This document shows positions 24,887 through 34,237 of a stretch of 41,805 nucleotides of DNA, in pieces. The stretch's first letter is position 1, and every line of letters begins with the position of its first letter. The stretch is taken from positions 1 through 41,805 of the IMG/VR virus record IMGVR_UViG_3300006749_000029. The stretch is one strand, 5' to 3'. The translations under genes were made by a program, and so were the position numbers. The notes under the pieces were generated by a model. The model made no database searches. It saw nothing but the letters and a program-made list of their open reading frames with translations, and was not told the DNA's origin. Source of the stretch: a virus.

Positions 24887-27800
24887 ATGAACGAAGAAGC
24901 ATTACAGGTATTGTATGGACTCGCTAAAGGAGATGGCTATACAAAGAGTTATGAAGATTTTAAAGTCCTTATGGGTGGCAATTCAGATGCTGTTCAGCAG
25001 ATGTATACGTTAGCTAGAGCAGATGGATACACTAAAAACAAATCAGACTTTGATGTATTAGTTGGTTATGCACCTACATCTGCAGGCCCTGAGGCAGTAG
25101 AAGACTCATTAAAAAAAAAAGAAGATACGGTATCCGTATCGGAAGATGGTTCATTGGAATCAGCCGAGAAAACTGAACTTACTGACGAACAATCTCAATT
25201 TTTAGGAGGTCTTTTTGGCGGTTCTTTTTCACAGGAAGAATTAAAAGAAGGTTTTGAGCCTATGAAGTCTGTAGAGTATACTCGACAAGATGTGTACGAA
25301 CAACCTGAACGATTTAAGTTTGTTGAGGAAGGTGGCGTTGAGGTGGACCTTGAGGCATCAGACCCTAGTGTTCGTGCTGAAAATATTCAACGATATATAG
25401 ACAAGCTTGAGGGTGATTTATCCAATGCGCTTCAGGCCGATGTGCCTCCACCTACCACTGAGAGAGAGGTTATGTACGATAGGTTCGGGAATGTAGTATA
25501 TGACTCATCAATTGGTGATGAGCTGCAAAGAACAGCTAAGCGAATGCGTAATGCTAAAGATGCTGCACCAATACAGGAGGAGATTCAAGACCTTCAACTA
25601 AAGCTTGATGGTGCCAAGCTAGGTTTTGGGACTCAGCCGTCATTTAAAGAGGTGTATCAGGAGGCTTATAATCCTGAAACGAAGACCTTAGATAAACAAA
25701 AACTTATTGAGATGGGGGTACAAATACCCTTGTTACTTAATGATAACTCTTTTTTATTACGCTTAATGTCTCAAGCAGACAAAAGCACGGCTGCAAGGGA
25801 CCTATACAACTCTTATGTAGAAGACTACTATAACGACAAGAAGAAGAATGCAGGGTATGTATATTTGAATGGAGAGTTTGTAGACCCTAGCCAACCTATG
25901 CCGGGATATGGTTTTGATGCGGCAATTGATGCTGTTAATTTTAATACTATTGTAGGGGCAGAGGAAGAGGAGGCAGTAGAAAAGCTTAACAATATGTTTG
26001 AGCAGTACGGTTTTAAATTTCGTCAGGTCGGCTCATCAGACAGGCTTTCGGCTGAAGGTCCTGACGGAAAGCCACTAAGCTTTTTTGGTCGAAGTCAGCT
26101 CCCTCTTGACAATTGGACAAATGCTACTGATAAAAAATATGGGTCTGAGCTCCGAAGGGTTTTAGCTAATGCTTACTCAGCGGCAGAGTTATCAGAAGAA
26201 AAGATGCTTGAGCAGGCTATGGTTAAGCCATCAGACCCTAGCAAGGCTATTAAAAATGAGGTGATATCAGGAATAGTTGTTAAAGGAGCATCGTGGCAAA
26301 AGCAAGCTGTTAAAAGGATTGATAAGGACGCTGAAACATTAAATACCTTAAGTGCATTACTAAGTAGTCAAGAAATACTAATCAATCAAGCTGCGAAGAA
26401 AGCTGAAGACTTAAAGAATAGTCAGATGGTTGATGGACTATGGAAAAGTAATGAGGCTGAGCAAGAATACAATAACCTTATAAAGGAGACAAACGATATA
26501 GCGGAGGTCTATAAAGCCACATATAAAGCTGCGTTAAAGAAAGAAACCAATCTAAAGTCTGACGTATCTCAGATGCAGAAGTATGAAGGAGATAGAGCTA
26601 TGATGATGGCTGATATGTGGGACCTTAACAATGTCCCTGCACTTCTAGCTCAGAGTATTGGTGAAGGAGCAGGAGGAATGGTTTCCGGATTCTATGGATT
26701 AGCTGATGACGCATTTTCTAATTTAATAAATCTAGCAACAGGATATGATGAAAATGCTATAGGATATCAGACAGATGAAATGAGAAGAGAGCGTAAGGCT
26801 AATGTGTCTGAAGAGTTAAGAGGCGGTCTTGGTAGCTTAGCTACAGGAGGTGTGATTACAGACGCTAAAACATCTGAAGAAACAATAGCCGGAGTAAAAG
26901 ACCAATCATTTTTGCTAGGCACATTAATGGGTGTCGCAGAGTCCTTGCCTGCAATGGTTAGCGGTGGAGGCGTTGTATCTTTTGCAGCTCTTCAGATGGA
27001 TGGTTTAGCTAGAGAGATGGACAACATTCCTGAGTTTGCAAATATATCTGAGAATGAGAAGTTTCTTATACTTGCTCCTATTGCGACTGTATCAGGTATA
27101 CTAGAGAACACGGGTTATAGAAACGTACTAAATAAAAGCTCTATTGTAGGTAGGCTAACAGTAGAGGCATTAAAGAAGTTCGGGGCACAGACAGCAAAGG
27201 AGGGAACAAAGAGGACATTTAAAGAGATAATTGAGCGTTCAGTTATGAATAAGATAGCTAAAGGAGCTATTCTTTCAGGAGCAGCTTCTTTAGCTGAGAT
27301 GGAAACTGAAGCGGCTCAACAGATTTCCGAGACCTATATGAAAGAGATTTATGATTTAGTTAAGGGTCAGGACTTTTATAAGCAATCAATAGATATATCA
27401 AAGGGCGAGTTTTTTAATATGGAGTTTGCTGAGGAGATAGTTAAGGCAGGTGTTGCAGGAGCTATAGGTGGTGCAGTCATAGGTGCTCCTTCAGCCTATT
27501 CAAGTGCCGTTAAAAACAACACGCTACCTGAGATATCAGATGCTGCTTTCAATCTATTTACTATGACCACAACACCCGAGAGTGTTGAGAGAACATTAGC
27601 TGTTCAAAGAGCTGCATACAATGCTAAAGTAGGTGTAGAGATTAATCCTGAAACAGGACAGAAATATACACAAAAAGAGGTTGATGATACCTTACTTCAG
27701 TATGAGTATCTAATAGGTCAGAAGAATGAAATCAATCCTAATTGGGATGCCAAGTCACAGAAGCAGGTATTGGCTTTGTTGATGCAGAAGAAGAATATTG

Positions 27801-30800
27801 AGCAGAGTATAGAGGGATTAAACAAGGACACCACTAAAGACCAACAGAGACAGATAGAGATTTTAGAGGAGGACATAGAGGTGATATCATCAGCGGCTAA
27901 TAAGAACGCTGAGGAGGTTGTGAAAAAAGAATATGCCAAAGCAAAGCAAGAAGGATTCACCGGAACTATTGAGGCATTTAAATTTAGAGAGTCAGTAGAG
28001 AAAGCAGCTAAAGAAAAGCAAGCCCCTGTCACAGAGGATGTAGTTGAAGAGACTACCGTAACTGAAGAGGCTCCTGTAACTGAGGAGGAGCGTGCTCAGA
28101 TGCGTGAGGTATTGGGTGAACCCTTGACACAAGCTATTACTGAGGAAGCACCTGTAGTTGAGCAGGTTACTGAAGAGGTTGTAGAGGAGGCACCTGTAGT
28201 TGAGCAGGTTACTGAAGAGGTTGTAGAGGAGGCACCTGTAGTTGAGTCTAATGTTTTAACGCAGGATATTTACAATGAGTTTGTTAATACAGGACAAGTA
28301 CCTGCACCTATTGTTAATGCTATAGCTCAAAAAGTAAAACAAGCAGAACCACTTAATGAAATGGAGCAAGCGGTGTCTGTAGAGTTTGCACCTGACATAG
28401 AGGCTATTCTTATAGAAGACTCAGCAACAGAAGCTGTAGTTGAAGAAACGCCTGTAGTTGAGCAAATAACTGAAGAGGTGGTACAGGAAACACCTGTTAA
28501 AGAAGCACCTAAAAGAAAGACAAGAAAGAAGAAAGCTCCTGTTAAGAAAGAAGCTCAGATATCTGAACAGGTACAGAAAGAGATTGATAGGGCTGAAAGG
28601 TTAAGGGATAGAATTGTAGCTGATAAAACCAATAGATTATCTAGGACAAAAGGATTTGAACAGAAGGAAGACTTAAGAGATGAGATAAGACAGGACGAAA
28701 GAAAGTATAACAATATCATCACTGAGCTTAAGGAAGGTAAGCGTACTAAGTTTCAAGTTAAAGAAACACAAGAAACAAAAACAGATACCTCAAGGTATCA
28801 ACAGTTTGTATCTGTTCTTAAAAGGTCGTTCCCATCTGTAGAGGTGGTAACTACACAGGCTGAGTTTGCTACACTACTCAAGGAGACCGGGGCTAATGAG
28901 CTTATAACAAAAGACCAAAGTGTTTATGGTGCTGTCTACCAAGGCAAGCTATATCTTAACCCATCACTTGAGAACTACAACACACCTATCCATGAGTTCG
29001 GTCACGTATGGATGAACGTAGCTAAAGAGGCTAATCCTAAGCTATACGAGAAAGGTATTGGTCTTGTAAAGGGTTCTGAATATGAACAGCAAGTAAAAAA
29101 CAATCCTGCCTATAAAGATTCTACTGAACAGGAGATATTAGAGGAGGCATTAGCTACAGCTATTGGTGACAAGGGTGAGGCATTTGTCAAAGAATCAAAG
29201 AGAAAGAGCTTCAAGGATTGGCTTAGTACACTGTATGGATTTGTTAGAAAGCTTACAGGTATATCTAAGTATACAGCTGAGCAGCTTGATGATATCACAC
29301 TTGATGAGTTCACACAGGCAGTGGCAGTAGACCTGCTATCAGGTGAGCAGTTATTCGAGGGTGCTGAGATAACAGATATGGGTGATACCCTCCAACTTAT
29401 GGCTGAGAAGGCTAATGTCAAACCTTCAATGTCTGCTCAGAATATTATAAAGAAAGCTAGGGCTGCTGAGATTCGTGATGCAGTGATTGTGGACTACCTA
29501 ATGAGTGAGAAGGATTTGACTCGTAAGCAGGCTGTCAGTGCAATCAAGAGAGCGAACAGAGGCAACCTAAAGGATGCGGTTAAGAGGCTGTTCAATAGTG
29601 TTGAGGACATTACTGACATCAAAGAGAAGGACGCACAACTTATTAAGGACATACTGAAGTTTGATAGGTCTATTACTAGAGCTGATAAGATGGCTCAGAA
29701 AAAAGCTAAAGATGAAATCAAGAGTAGGCTTAAAGCTATACAGAGAAAATCCAAAGGCAAGCTATCTCAGTCACAGCTTCTTGCAGTTACAAATAGATTT
29801 GCCAATGTAAATCTATCAAGTGAGAAGTCTATTGATTCATTCGTTGACTATATGCAGAAGGTTTTCTCAGATGTTGATTATGCAGCAAAGATGACAAGCC
29901 TAAACAAAAGCATCAAGCAGGCAAAGAAAAACATCAATAGCAAGATTGGTAGAGGAGCAGATGGTTTAGCTTATGAGCTAAGGAGACTGTTAAACATAAG
30001 CCCTGCTATTATTCCTGACTCCGTACTTGAGGAATACTCCGACCTTGTTACTTCATTCGGTGAGAGAAAGACTGTGCTTAACTTGAAGGATTCTGCTGAG
30101 GTAAAAGAAACAATAGCAAAAATATTTGAGGAGCTATCAGTTCAGAACTCAGAGCTTGGTGAGCTTTCAGAAAGGTTTGAAGCCTTTGAGGATAAAGAGT
30201 TTACTAAGACAGGAGCAGTTAGCTTTGCTAAGACAGTTGCTCAGATGCTCAAGGATAAGGTCATAACAGAAGACGAGGCTAAGCTGATGAGAAAGTTTAA
30301 GTCAGAGATTATGCCTATTGAAAAAGCAGAGGGCAAGACAGAGGAAGAGAAGCAGAAAGAAATGGAGGAGGAGAAGGAGATTCTAATAAATAATATTAAA
30401 AAATCTTCTGTTAATGTTGACCGAATAGAGCTAGCAATTGAGAAAGCTTTAGTAAAAGATTTTGCAAGACTTATAAAGACTGATGCCGTCAATGACTTGA
30501 ACAATGCACAGCTTAAGAATATTGAGAAGGCTATTGACAATATAAACAATGGGTATGTCACTCACTATGTTCAGTTGGCATCAGAGAACTTGGTATCAAT
30601 CAACAGGTCTAAGACAGGAGCTGAAGGCATCAGGGATGCTAAGCCACTTGCCGTCAGTACACAGATAGCAAAAATTAAAACGCTGTATAAAGAAGGCTCA
30701 GACGCTAATAAGTTTTACAAGCTTATAGAAAGAAATCCTCTGATAAATATTGACATGGTTCTTGGAGATTTTACAAGTAAAAGAATATTTAATTCTGTCC

Positions 30801-33028
30801 TTGAAGAATCCGCAGAAGCGGTTACGACTTTTAACACGGAGCTAAATAAGGTCTACAACACTATCGAGGATGCAGAGGTACAGCTACAAAAGAAGTTTAA
30901 AAACAACGGCAATAAGATATTAGAATCTAAGTATAAGCAGATGGCTTATATGGTGCAGCAAGAGTTTGAATCAAACCCTAACAACTCACAAGTGAGTCCT
31001 GCCGCTGAGGTTATAGAGGCTACAATTAAAAAGCTTAGAGACAGTAATCAAAACTATGAGGCAGATATATTACAGGAGATATTAGAAGATTATTCTACAG
31101 ACGGTCAAATAGATTTAAAGAAAATAGATGATAGTTTTGTTTATGCCGAGCTCAATATGATAAAGACGGTTCAAGATATAAACTCCAAACTAACCGATAA
31201 GGCTACATATACAGCCTCAGTTATTAGAGGAGAATCAATAGAGCCTTTGAATGACTACATCCATCAGTCCGTTTTAAATACAGATGGTGTAGCAATGGAT
31301 GACTCCCGTGCTCTTAGTGAAAACTATATGGAGAACATCAAGCCATCGACTAAAGCCAAGAACCTTATTGAAAGAACAAAGGGAGCTAAGGCTATCAACT
31401 TTGATATTACTGCATCTGTTAGGAGAGGAGCTAAGATGACTCTTATGGACTACCATCTAACCGCTCCACTGAGGACCGCTAATAGAACTCTAAATAAGAT
31501 GGAGGAGCAGCTTGATAATACGGGTCAGCAAAGACAGATATTCTTAGGTGTTAGGGACGCATACAATCAGGCTATAGCTGATGTACTTGAGAATACATTT
31601 ACAAGCAGTAGTATTGGTGAGCAAATATTTCAGTATGCAGCCAAGCAGGGATATAGGTCTATGCTTGCAAGTGTACCAAGGGTTTTTGGTGAGCTACTTT
31701 CTAACTATAGCTTTGCATTAATTAATCCTGTTGAGTTTACTGAAGGAAGTAAACCTAAAAATATGAAGGTTGCTTTTAGTGAGAGAGGGGTTGAGGTAAT
31801 GAATAACGTAAGGAGTAAGGAGACCGCAAGGATATATGGTGAGGGATTATCCGGTAGATTTGTAGAGACATCTATGATACAAAAGAAGATGGGAATGGCT
31901 GCTGACTCAGCAAAGAATCCTGTAGTCAATAGAGTGAACCAAGGTCTTTCATATCTTAAAAAATATCCTAGGGGCGTTGAGTTTGTTGCTGACTTTATGA
32001 TTACCACCCCGGATAAATTGGTTACAAGACCGATGTGGTTTGGTACATTTGCAACTGAGTTTAAAAAGATTACAGGAGAAGAAGTTAATTTCGATAAGAT
32101 TGCAGAGAATGATACTGCATATATGGAGAAGTTTGAGAAGGCTATCAATGAAGCGAAGAAAAAAGCAGACTCAAATTCCGTTCTTATTGGTGCAACAGAT
32201 AATCCATTGCAGGGAATATTAAAGAATAAGAAGAGAGCTTCTGATAAAGCTTCTATAATCAAAACTATAAACAGCTTTATGCAGAGATTCTTATTGTTTG
32301 AATACAATGCATTTAGAAAAGGAATGTATGCAGCGATGGGGAGGGGTGATATATCGAGAACCAAAGGTGTTTTACTTATGACTGCTGTATCGGCAAGGAT
32401 GACTATGTATACACTAATGATACCTATATTAAACTCACTTATGTTTGGTGATGATGATGAGGAAAAAGAAGAAAGTATATATACAAGGGTTTACCGAGCA
32501 TTACTTTCCACTGCAACAAATTTATTTATTGGAAGAGACTTTGGTGCTATAGTGAAAATGATACAGAACTATTATATTGAATGGGCGAATGAAGAGTATG
32601 GAGAAGGTTTAGGTATTAGAGAAGGCGAGTACGACCCGTTCAAGAATCAAGTTCAATTTAATATTATACCTGCTGAAAAGTCTTATAAAGAAACTGATGT
32701 AGCTTCAGACATACTTCCTAATTTGCTAGGCCCTTATACACCTCTTGTAAAGTCCCTTATATTTTCAACCAATAAACTTTTCTTTTCTAAGCCAAAGAAA
32801 GAAGAGGCTGCTAAAGAAAGACAACGTAGAGAAATAGAAGAGAGAATACCTCTTGAGATTTTAGGTCTGACAGGATTAGTTCCTTTCTATAGAGACTTTA
32901 GAAAGAGTTTGAATGAAGATATATACCAAGGACTTAGAGCTAAAAGCAGTGAAGGTAGTAGCAAACGTAAGTCAGGTAGAAAAGGTAGGTCGGGTAGAAA
33001 AGGTAGGTCAGGTAGAAAAAATAGATAG
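24887..33028 (+). CDS. Giant internal virion protein with HEFGH metallopeptidase motif (T7 gp16-like position)
   Basis: At 2713 residues this is by far the largest gene in the window. Two tandem motifs open it: LYGLAKGDGYTKSYEDFKVLM and MYTLARADGYTKNKSDFDVLV (residues 8-59). Helical regions and Gly/Ala-rich hydrophobic stretches follow (about 590-620, 690-735 and 855-885). From about 1050 to 1210 it has an acidic linker with perfect repeats. A zincin motif H1369-E-F-G-H1373 lies in NTPIHEFGHVWM, a likely zinc metallopeptidase. Long charged helices follow, then a late hydrophobic segment (about 2494-2522, LLMTAVSARMTMYTLMIPILN) that could be membrane-active. The tail is basic (SGRKGR repeats). 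It resembles polyvalent proteins injected with phage DNA and would act during ejection or just after entry. Confidence 0.8.
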   Translation: MNEEALQVLYGLAKGDGYTKSYEDFKVLMGGNSDAVQQMYTLARADGYTKNKSDFDVLVGYAPTSAGPEAVEDSLKKKEDTVSVSEDGSLESAEKTELTDEQSQFLGGLFGGSFSQEELKEGFEPMKSVEYTRQDVYEQPERFKFVEEGGVEVDLEASDPSVRAENIQRYIDKLEGDLSNALQADVPPPTTEREVMYDRFGNVVYDSSIGDELQRTAKRMRNAKDAAPIQEEIQDLQLKLDGAKLGFGTQPSFKEVYQEAYNPETKTLDKQKLIEMGVQIPLLLNDNSFLLRLMSQADKSTAARDLYNSYVEDYYNDKKKNAGYVYLNGEFVDPSQPMPGYGFDAAIDAVNFNTIVGAEEEEAVEKLNNMFEQYGFKFRQVGSSDRLSAEGPDGKPLSFFGRSQLPLDNWTNATDKKYGSELRRVLANAYSAAELSEEKMLEQAMVKPSDPSKAIKNEVISGIVVKGASWQKQAVKRIDKDAETLNTLSALLSSQEILINQAAKKAEDLKNSQMVDGLWKSNEAEQEYNNLIKETNDIAEVYKATYKAALKKETNLKSDVSQMQKYEGDRAMMMADMWDLNNVPALLAQSIGEGAGGMVSGFYGLADDAFSNLINLATGYDENAIGYQTDEMRRERKANVSEELRGGLGSLATGGVITDAKTSEETIAGVKDQSFLLGTLMGVAESLPAMVSGGGVVSFAALQMDGLAREMDNIPEFANISENEKFLILAPIATVSGILENTGYRNVLNKSSIVGRLTVEALKKFGAQTAKEGTKRTFKEIIERSVMNKIAKGAILSGAASLAEMETEAAQQISETYMKEIYDLVKGQDFYKQSIDISKGEFFNMEFAEEIVKAGVAGAIGGAVIGAPSAYSSAVKNNTLPEISDAAFNLFTMTTTPESVERTLAVQRAAYNAKVGVEINPETGQKYTQKEVDDTLLQYEYLIGQKNEINPNWDAKSQKQVLALLMQKKNIEQSIEGLNKDTTKDQQRQIEILEEDIEVISSAANKNAEEVVKKEYAKAKQEGFTGTIEAFKFRESVEKAAKEKQAPVTEDVVEETTVTEEAPVTEEERAQMREVLGEPLTQAITEEAPVVEQVTEEVVEEAPVVEQVTEEVVEEAPVVESNVLTQDIYNEFVNTGQVPAPIVNAIAQKVKQAEPLNEMEQAVSVEFAPDIEAILIEDSATEAVVEETPVVEQITEEVVQETPVKEAPKRKTRKKKAPVKKEAQISEQVQKEIDRAERLRDRIVADKTNRLSRTKGFEQKEDLRDEIRQDERKYNNIITELKEGKRTKFQVKETQETKTDTSRYQQFVSVLKRSFPSVEVVTTQAEFATLLKETGANELITKDQSVYGAVYQGKLYLNPSLENYNTPIHEFGHVWMNVAKEANPKLYEKGIGLVKGSEYEQQVKNNPAYKDSTEQEILEEALATAIGDKGEAFVKESKRKSFKDWLSTLYGFVRKLTGISKYTAEQLDDITLDEFTQAVAVDLLSGEQLFEGAEITDMGDTLQLMAEKANVKPSMSAQNIIKKARAAEIRDAVIVDYLMSEKDLTRKQAVSAIKRANRGNLKDAVKRLFNSVEDITDIKEKDAQLIKDILKFDRSITRADKMAQKKAKDEIKSRLKAIQRKSKGKLSQSQLLAVTNRFANVNLSSEKSIDSFVDYMQKVFSDVDYAAKMTSLNKSIKQAKKNINSKIGRGADGLAYELRRLLNISPAIIPDSVLEEYSDLVTSFGERKTVLNLKDSAEVKETIAKIFEELSVQNSELGELSERFEAFEDKEFTKTGAVSFAKTVAQMLKDKVITEDEAKLMRKFKSEIMPIEKAEGKTEEEKQKEMEEEKEILINNIKKSSVNVDRIELAIEKALVKDFARLIKTDAVNDLNNAQLKNIEKAIDNINNGYVTHYVQLASENLVSINRSKTGAEGIRDAKPLAVSTQIAKIKTLYKEGSDANKFYKLIERNPLINIDMVLGDFTSKRIFNSVLEESAEAVTTFNTELNKVYNTIEDAEVQLQKKFKNNGNKILESKYKQMAYMVQQEFESNPNNSQVSPAAEVIEATIKKLRDSNQNYEADILQEILEDYSTDGQIDLKKIDDSFVYAELNMIKTVQDINSKLTDKATYTASVIRGESIEPLNDYIHQSVLNTDGVAMDDSRALSENYMENIKPSTKAKNLIERTKGAKAINFDITASVRRGAKMTLMDYHLTAPLRTANRTLNKMEEQLDNTGQQRQIFLGVRDAYNQAIADVLENTFTSSSIGEQIFQYAAKQGYRSMLASVPRVFGELLSNYSFALINPVEFTEGSKPKNMKVAFSERGVEVMNNVRSKETARIYGEGLSGRFVETSMIQKKMGMAADSAKNPVVNRVNQGLSYLKKYPRGVEFVADFMITTPDKLVTRPMWFGTFATEFKKITGEEVNFDKIAENDTAYMEKFEKAINEAKKKADSNSVLIGATDNPLQGILKNKKRASDKASIIKTINSFMQRFLLFEYNAFRKGMYAAMGRGDISRTKGVLLMTAVSARMTMYTLMIPILNSLMFGDDDEEKEESIYTRVYRALLSTATNLFIGRDFGAIVKMIQNYYIEWANEEYGEGLGIREGEYDPFKNQVQFNIIPAEKSYKETDVASDILPNLLGPYTPLVKSLIFSTNKLFFSKPKKEEAAKERQRREIEERIPLEILGLTGLVPFYRDFRKSLNEDIYQGLRAKSSEGSSKRKSGRKGRSGRKGRSGRKNR
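28148..28246 (+). repeat. Perfect 42-base tandem repeat inside the giant virion gene
   Basis: Two identical 42-base units (28148-28189 and 28190-28231) and the first 15 bases of a third encode APVVEQVTEEVVEE repeats. Diverged relatives follow at about 28432-28498. Exact nucleotide identity shows a recent duplication, and the unit number is probably variable between related phages. It encodes an acidic, probably unfolded linker ahead of the metallopeptidase region. Confidence 0.9.
32972..33025 (+). repeat. Three 18-base repeats encoding the basic tail SGRKGR
   Basis: Three consecutive 18-base units (32972-32989, 32990-33007, 33008-33025) encode SGRKGR, SGRKGR and SGRKNR at the very end of the 2713-residue protein. 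They differ by only one base between the first two units and a few in the third. The Arg/Lys-rich tail is suited to binding packaged DNA or the adjacent core. Confidence 0.85.
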
Positions 33029-33030
33029 TT

Positions 33031-33177
33031 ATGCCATTTAAAAGTAAAGCACAAAGAAGATATATGCACGCATACCTTCCTGATATAGCAAAGGAGTGGG
33101 AGGGTTACTCGAATAAGAATCTTCCCGAGAAGGTTAAGAAGAAGAAGTCGAAGATGCGTAAGAGAATGAAAAGCTAA
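33031..33177 (+). CDS. Small basic phage protein of MPFKSKAQRR type (48 aa)
   Basis: A 48-residue gene beginning 2 bases after the giant protein's stop. The N-terminus MPFKSKAQRRYMHAYLPDIAKEWEG is the recurrent opening of a family of tiny phage proteins found next to virion genes. The C-terminal half is almost all lysine and arginine (KKKKSKMRKRMKS). It is probably a nucleic-acid-binding virion or late protein, but no function is established to my knowledge. Its last 4 bases overlap the end of the opposing minus-strand nuclease gene at 33174, so the two arms meet tail to tail with no intergenic space or visible terminator. Confidence 0.82.
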   Translation: MPFKSKAQRRYMHAYLPDIAKEWEGYSNKNLPEKVKKKKSKMRKRMKS

Positions 33178-33587
33178 ACGTACCTGATGTACTTTAGTTT
33201 CTTCTGCTTGTCGTAGTAAGCCATTAGCTCTGCGTCATTGTAGGCTCCCTCTCTTGGTGGTCTACCTCCCCATCTTACACTACCAACCAACTCATCAATC
33301 TTACCGTAGATAATCCCGTCATCACAGGCCCATATCATCACAGGGTTTAACCTCTTGGCTGATAATTTAACAATTTTTTGCAAGGCGACAGGCAACGGAT
33401 ATGCAGTAGCCATAGTCCTCAATCTACCCTTCACCTCTACGTACGCTATAAGCTTCTCAGATTTATCAAATACCCTGTAGTCTACATCGTGTGGTCCAAG
33501 CTTCTTAAACGAGCCCTTAAACACATTAACGAAGGTCTCCATAGCCTTTCGTTCTCTCTCTAAATCTTTCTTAGATTCAAACCTCAT
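33174..33587 (-). CDS. Small PD-(D/E)XK nuclease-like protein (137 aa)
   Basis: The start chosen is the ATG at 33587 (MRFESKKDLERE), because the longer frame from 33677 would overlap the next gene by 101 bases. The 137-residue product has a helix with conserved E/D residues, then HDVDYRVFDKSEKLIAYVEVKGR, in which D36 (or D34), E51 and K53 form the D...ExK core of the PD-(D/E)XK fold. A later patch (PVMIWACDDGIIYGKI) could complete the sheet. It is the last gene of the minus-strand replication operon, and its final 4 bases overlap the left-arm gene. A nuclease acting on DNA ends or branches, or a host-DNA degrading enzyme, is likely. The substrate is unknown. Confidence 0.68.
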   Translation of the reverse strand: MRFESKKDLERERKAMETFVNVFKGSFKKLGPHDVDYRVFDKSEKLIAYVEVKGRLRTMATAYPLPVALQKIVKLSAKRLNPVMIWACDDGIIYGKIDELVGSVRWGGRPPREGAYNDAELMAYYDKQKKLKYIRYV

Positions 33588-33849
33588 TTGATAATGGTAT
33601 GTAGGCATAGATAGGATAGCCATCTCCCTTACTGCCTGCAATGTTATAATCAAAATGTTCCTGAGCCTCGAGCTCATCCATTCCTTCCTCGGTAACTAGT
33701 CTGTCTAGTATCTTATTGGCATCCATTATCAGTACGTTACTCTCATACTCAAGACCCACCACACAGTCCTCATATCCTGTAGGGTATAGGTAGTTATCAT
33801 CCGGGAAGTCTTCTAGTATCTGCTCTAGTATGTTATTTGGTTTTGTCAT
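33577..33849 (-). CDS. Hypothetical early phage protein (90 aa)
   Basis: An acidic 90-residue protein with LYPTGYEDCVVGLEY near the N-terminus, ILDRLVTEEGMDELEAQEHFDYNIAG in the middle and YAYIPLSNEV at the end. The pattern YPTG(F/Y)ED followed by a helix containing MD..EA.E.F.(F/Y)N occurs in many marine phage hypothetical proteins. No catalytic residues are obvious. It overlaps the HNH gene by 17 bases upstream and the nuclease downstream by 11 bases, so the three are co-translated. The role is unknown. Confidence 0.75.
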   Translation of the reverse strand: MTKPNNILEQILEDFPDDNYLYPTGYEDCVVGLEYESNVLIMDANKILDRLVTEEGMDELEAQEHFDYNIAGSKGDGYPIYAYIPLSNEV

Positions 33850-34237
33850 TTTGATTGTCGTGTTTCTCAGCGTGGCATCTTGAACAGAGTACCGTGCATT
33901 TGTTTATTTCAGCTATTATTTTTTCTTGTGAGTATCCAATGAATACCCCTTCACTTACATTAAATTCTTTATCATCGTTATGGTGATGGAACTCAAGAGC
34001 ACGATGAGAGAAGTTATCGTGTGTTTCCTTTGAGTAGCCACAGGAGCTACACGCTAGCGACTCCTTGTATCTCTTAAGCCAATCAGACTTCCTGTCTCTG
34101 TAATGTTTCTTTACTAGCCTATAGCAGTCCCTACATTTTTTTCTCCGGTATCTCTTACCTTTCTTTGTACCTGCACTGTGGTAGTCTGTGATTGGTCTCT
34201 CCTCTCCACAGATGCTACACACCCTAGTCTCTTCCAT
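33833..34237 (-). CDS. HNH endonuclease-like zinc protein (134 aa)
   Basis: The 134-residue protein carries two metal sites. An N-terminal zinc ribbon uses C7-x2-C10 and C35-x2-C38 (VCSICGEERP and KKCRDCYR). An HNH-type core uses C63-x2-C66 (ACSSCG), LEFHHHNDD (H84-H86) and C118-x2-C121 with H122 and H126 in CSRCHAEKH. The layout is that of a small HNH nuclease. It lies within the replication operon, overlapping both neighbours, and not in an intron or between duplicated sequences, so it may be a working part of the phage rather than a free homing enzyme. Either is possible. Confidence 0.82.
   Translation of the reverse strand: MEETRVCSICGEERPITDYHSAGTKKGKRYRRKKCRDCYRLVKKHYRDRKSDWLKRYKESLACSSCGYSKETHDNFSHRALEFHHHNDDKEFNVSEGVFIGYSQEKIIAEINKCTVLCSRCHAEKHDNQNDKTK

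Noticed and set aside
28148-28246. CRISPR-like array
   Set aside because: The units abut without spacers and keep a reading frame inside a gene.
31705-32364. Long minus-strand open frame inside the 2713-residue gene
   Set aside because: It lies fully opposite a well-supported gene, has no start context or motif, and its composition follows from reverse reading of helical coding sequence.
33588-33677. Upstream extension of the small PD-(D/E)XK nuclease from 33677
   Set aside because: It would overlap the adjacent 90-residue gene by about 100 bases in another frame. The ATG at 33587 gives the 11-base overlap typical of this operon and retains the whole nuclease core.
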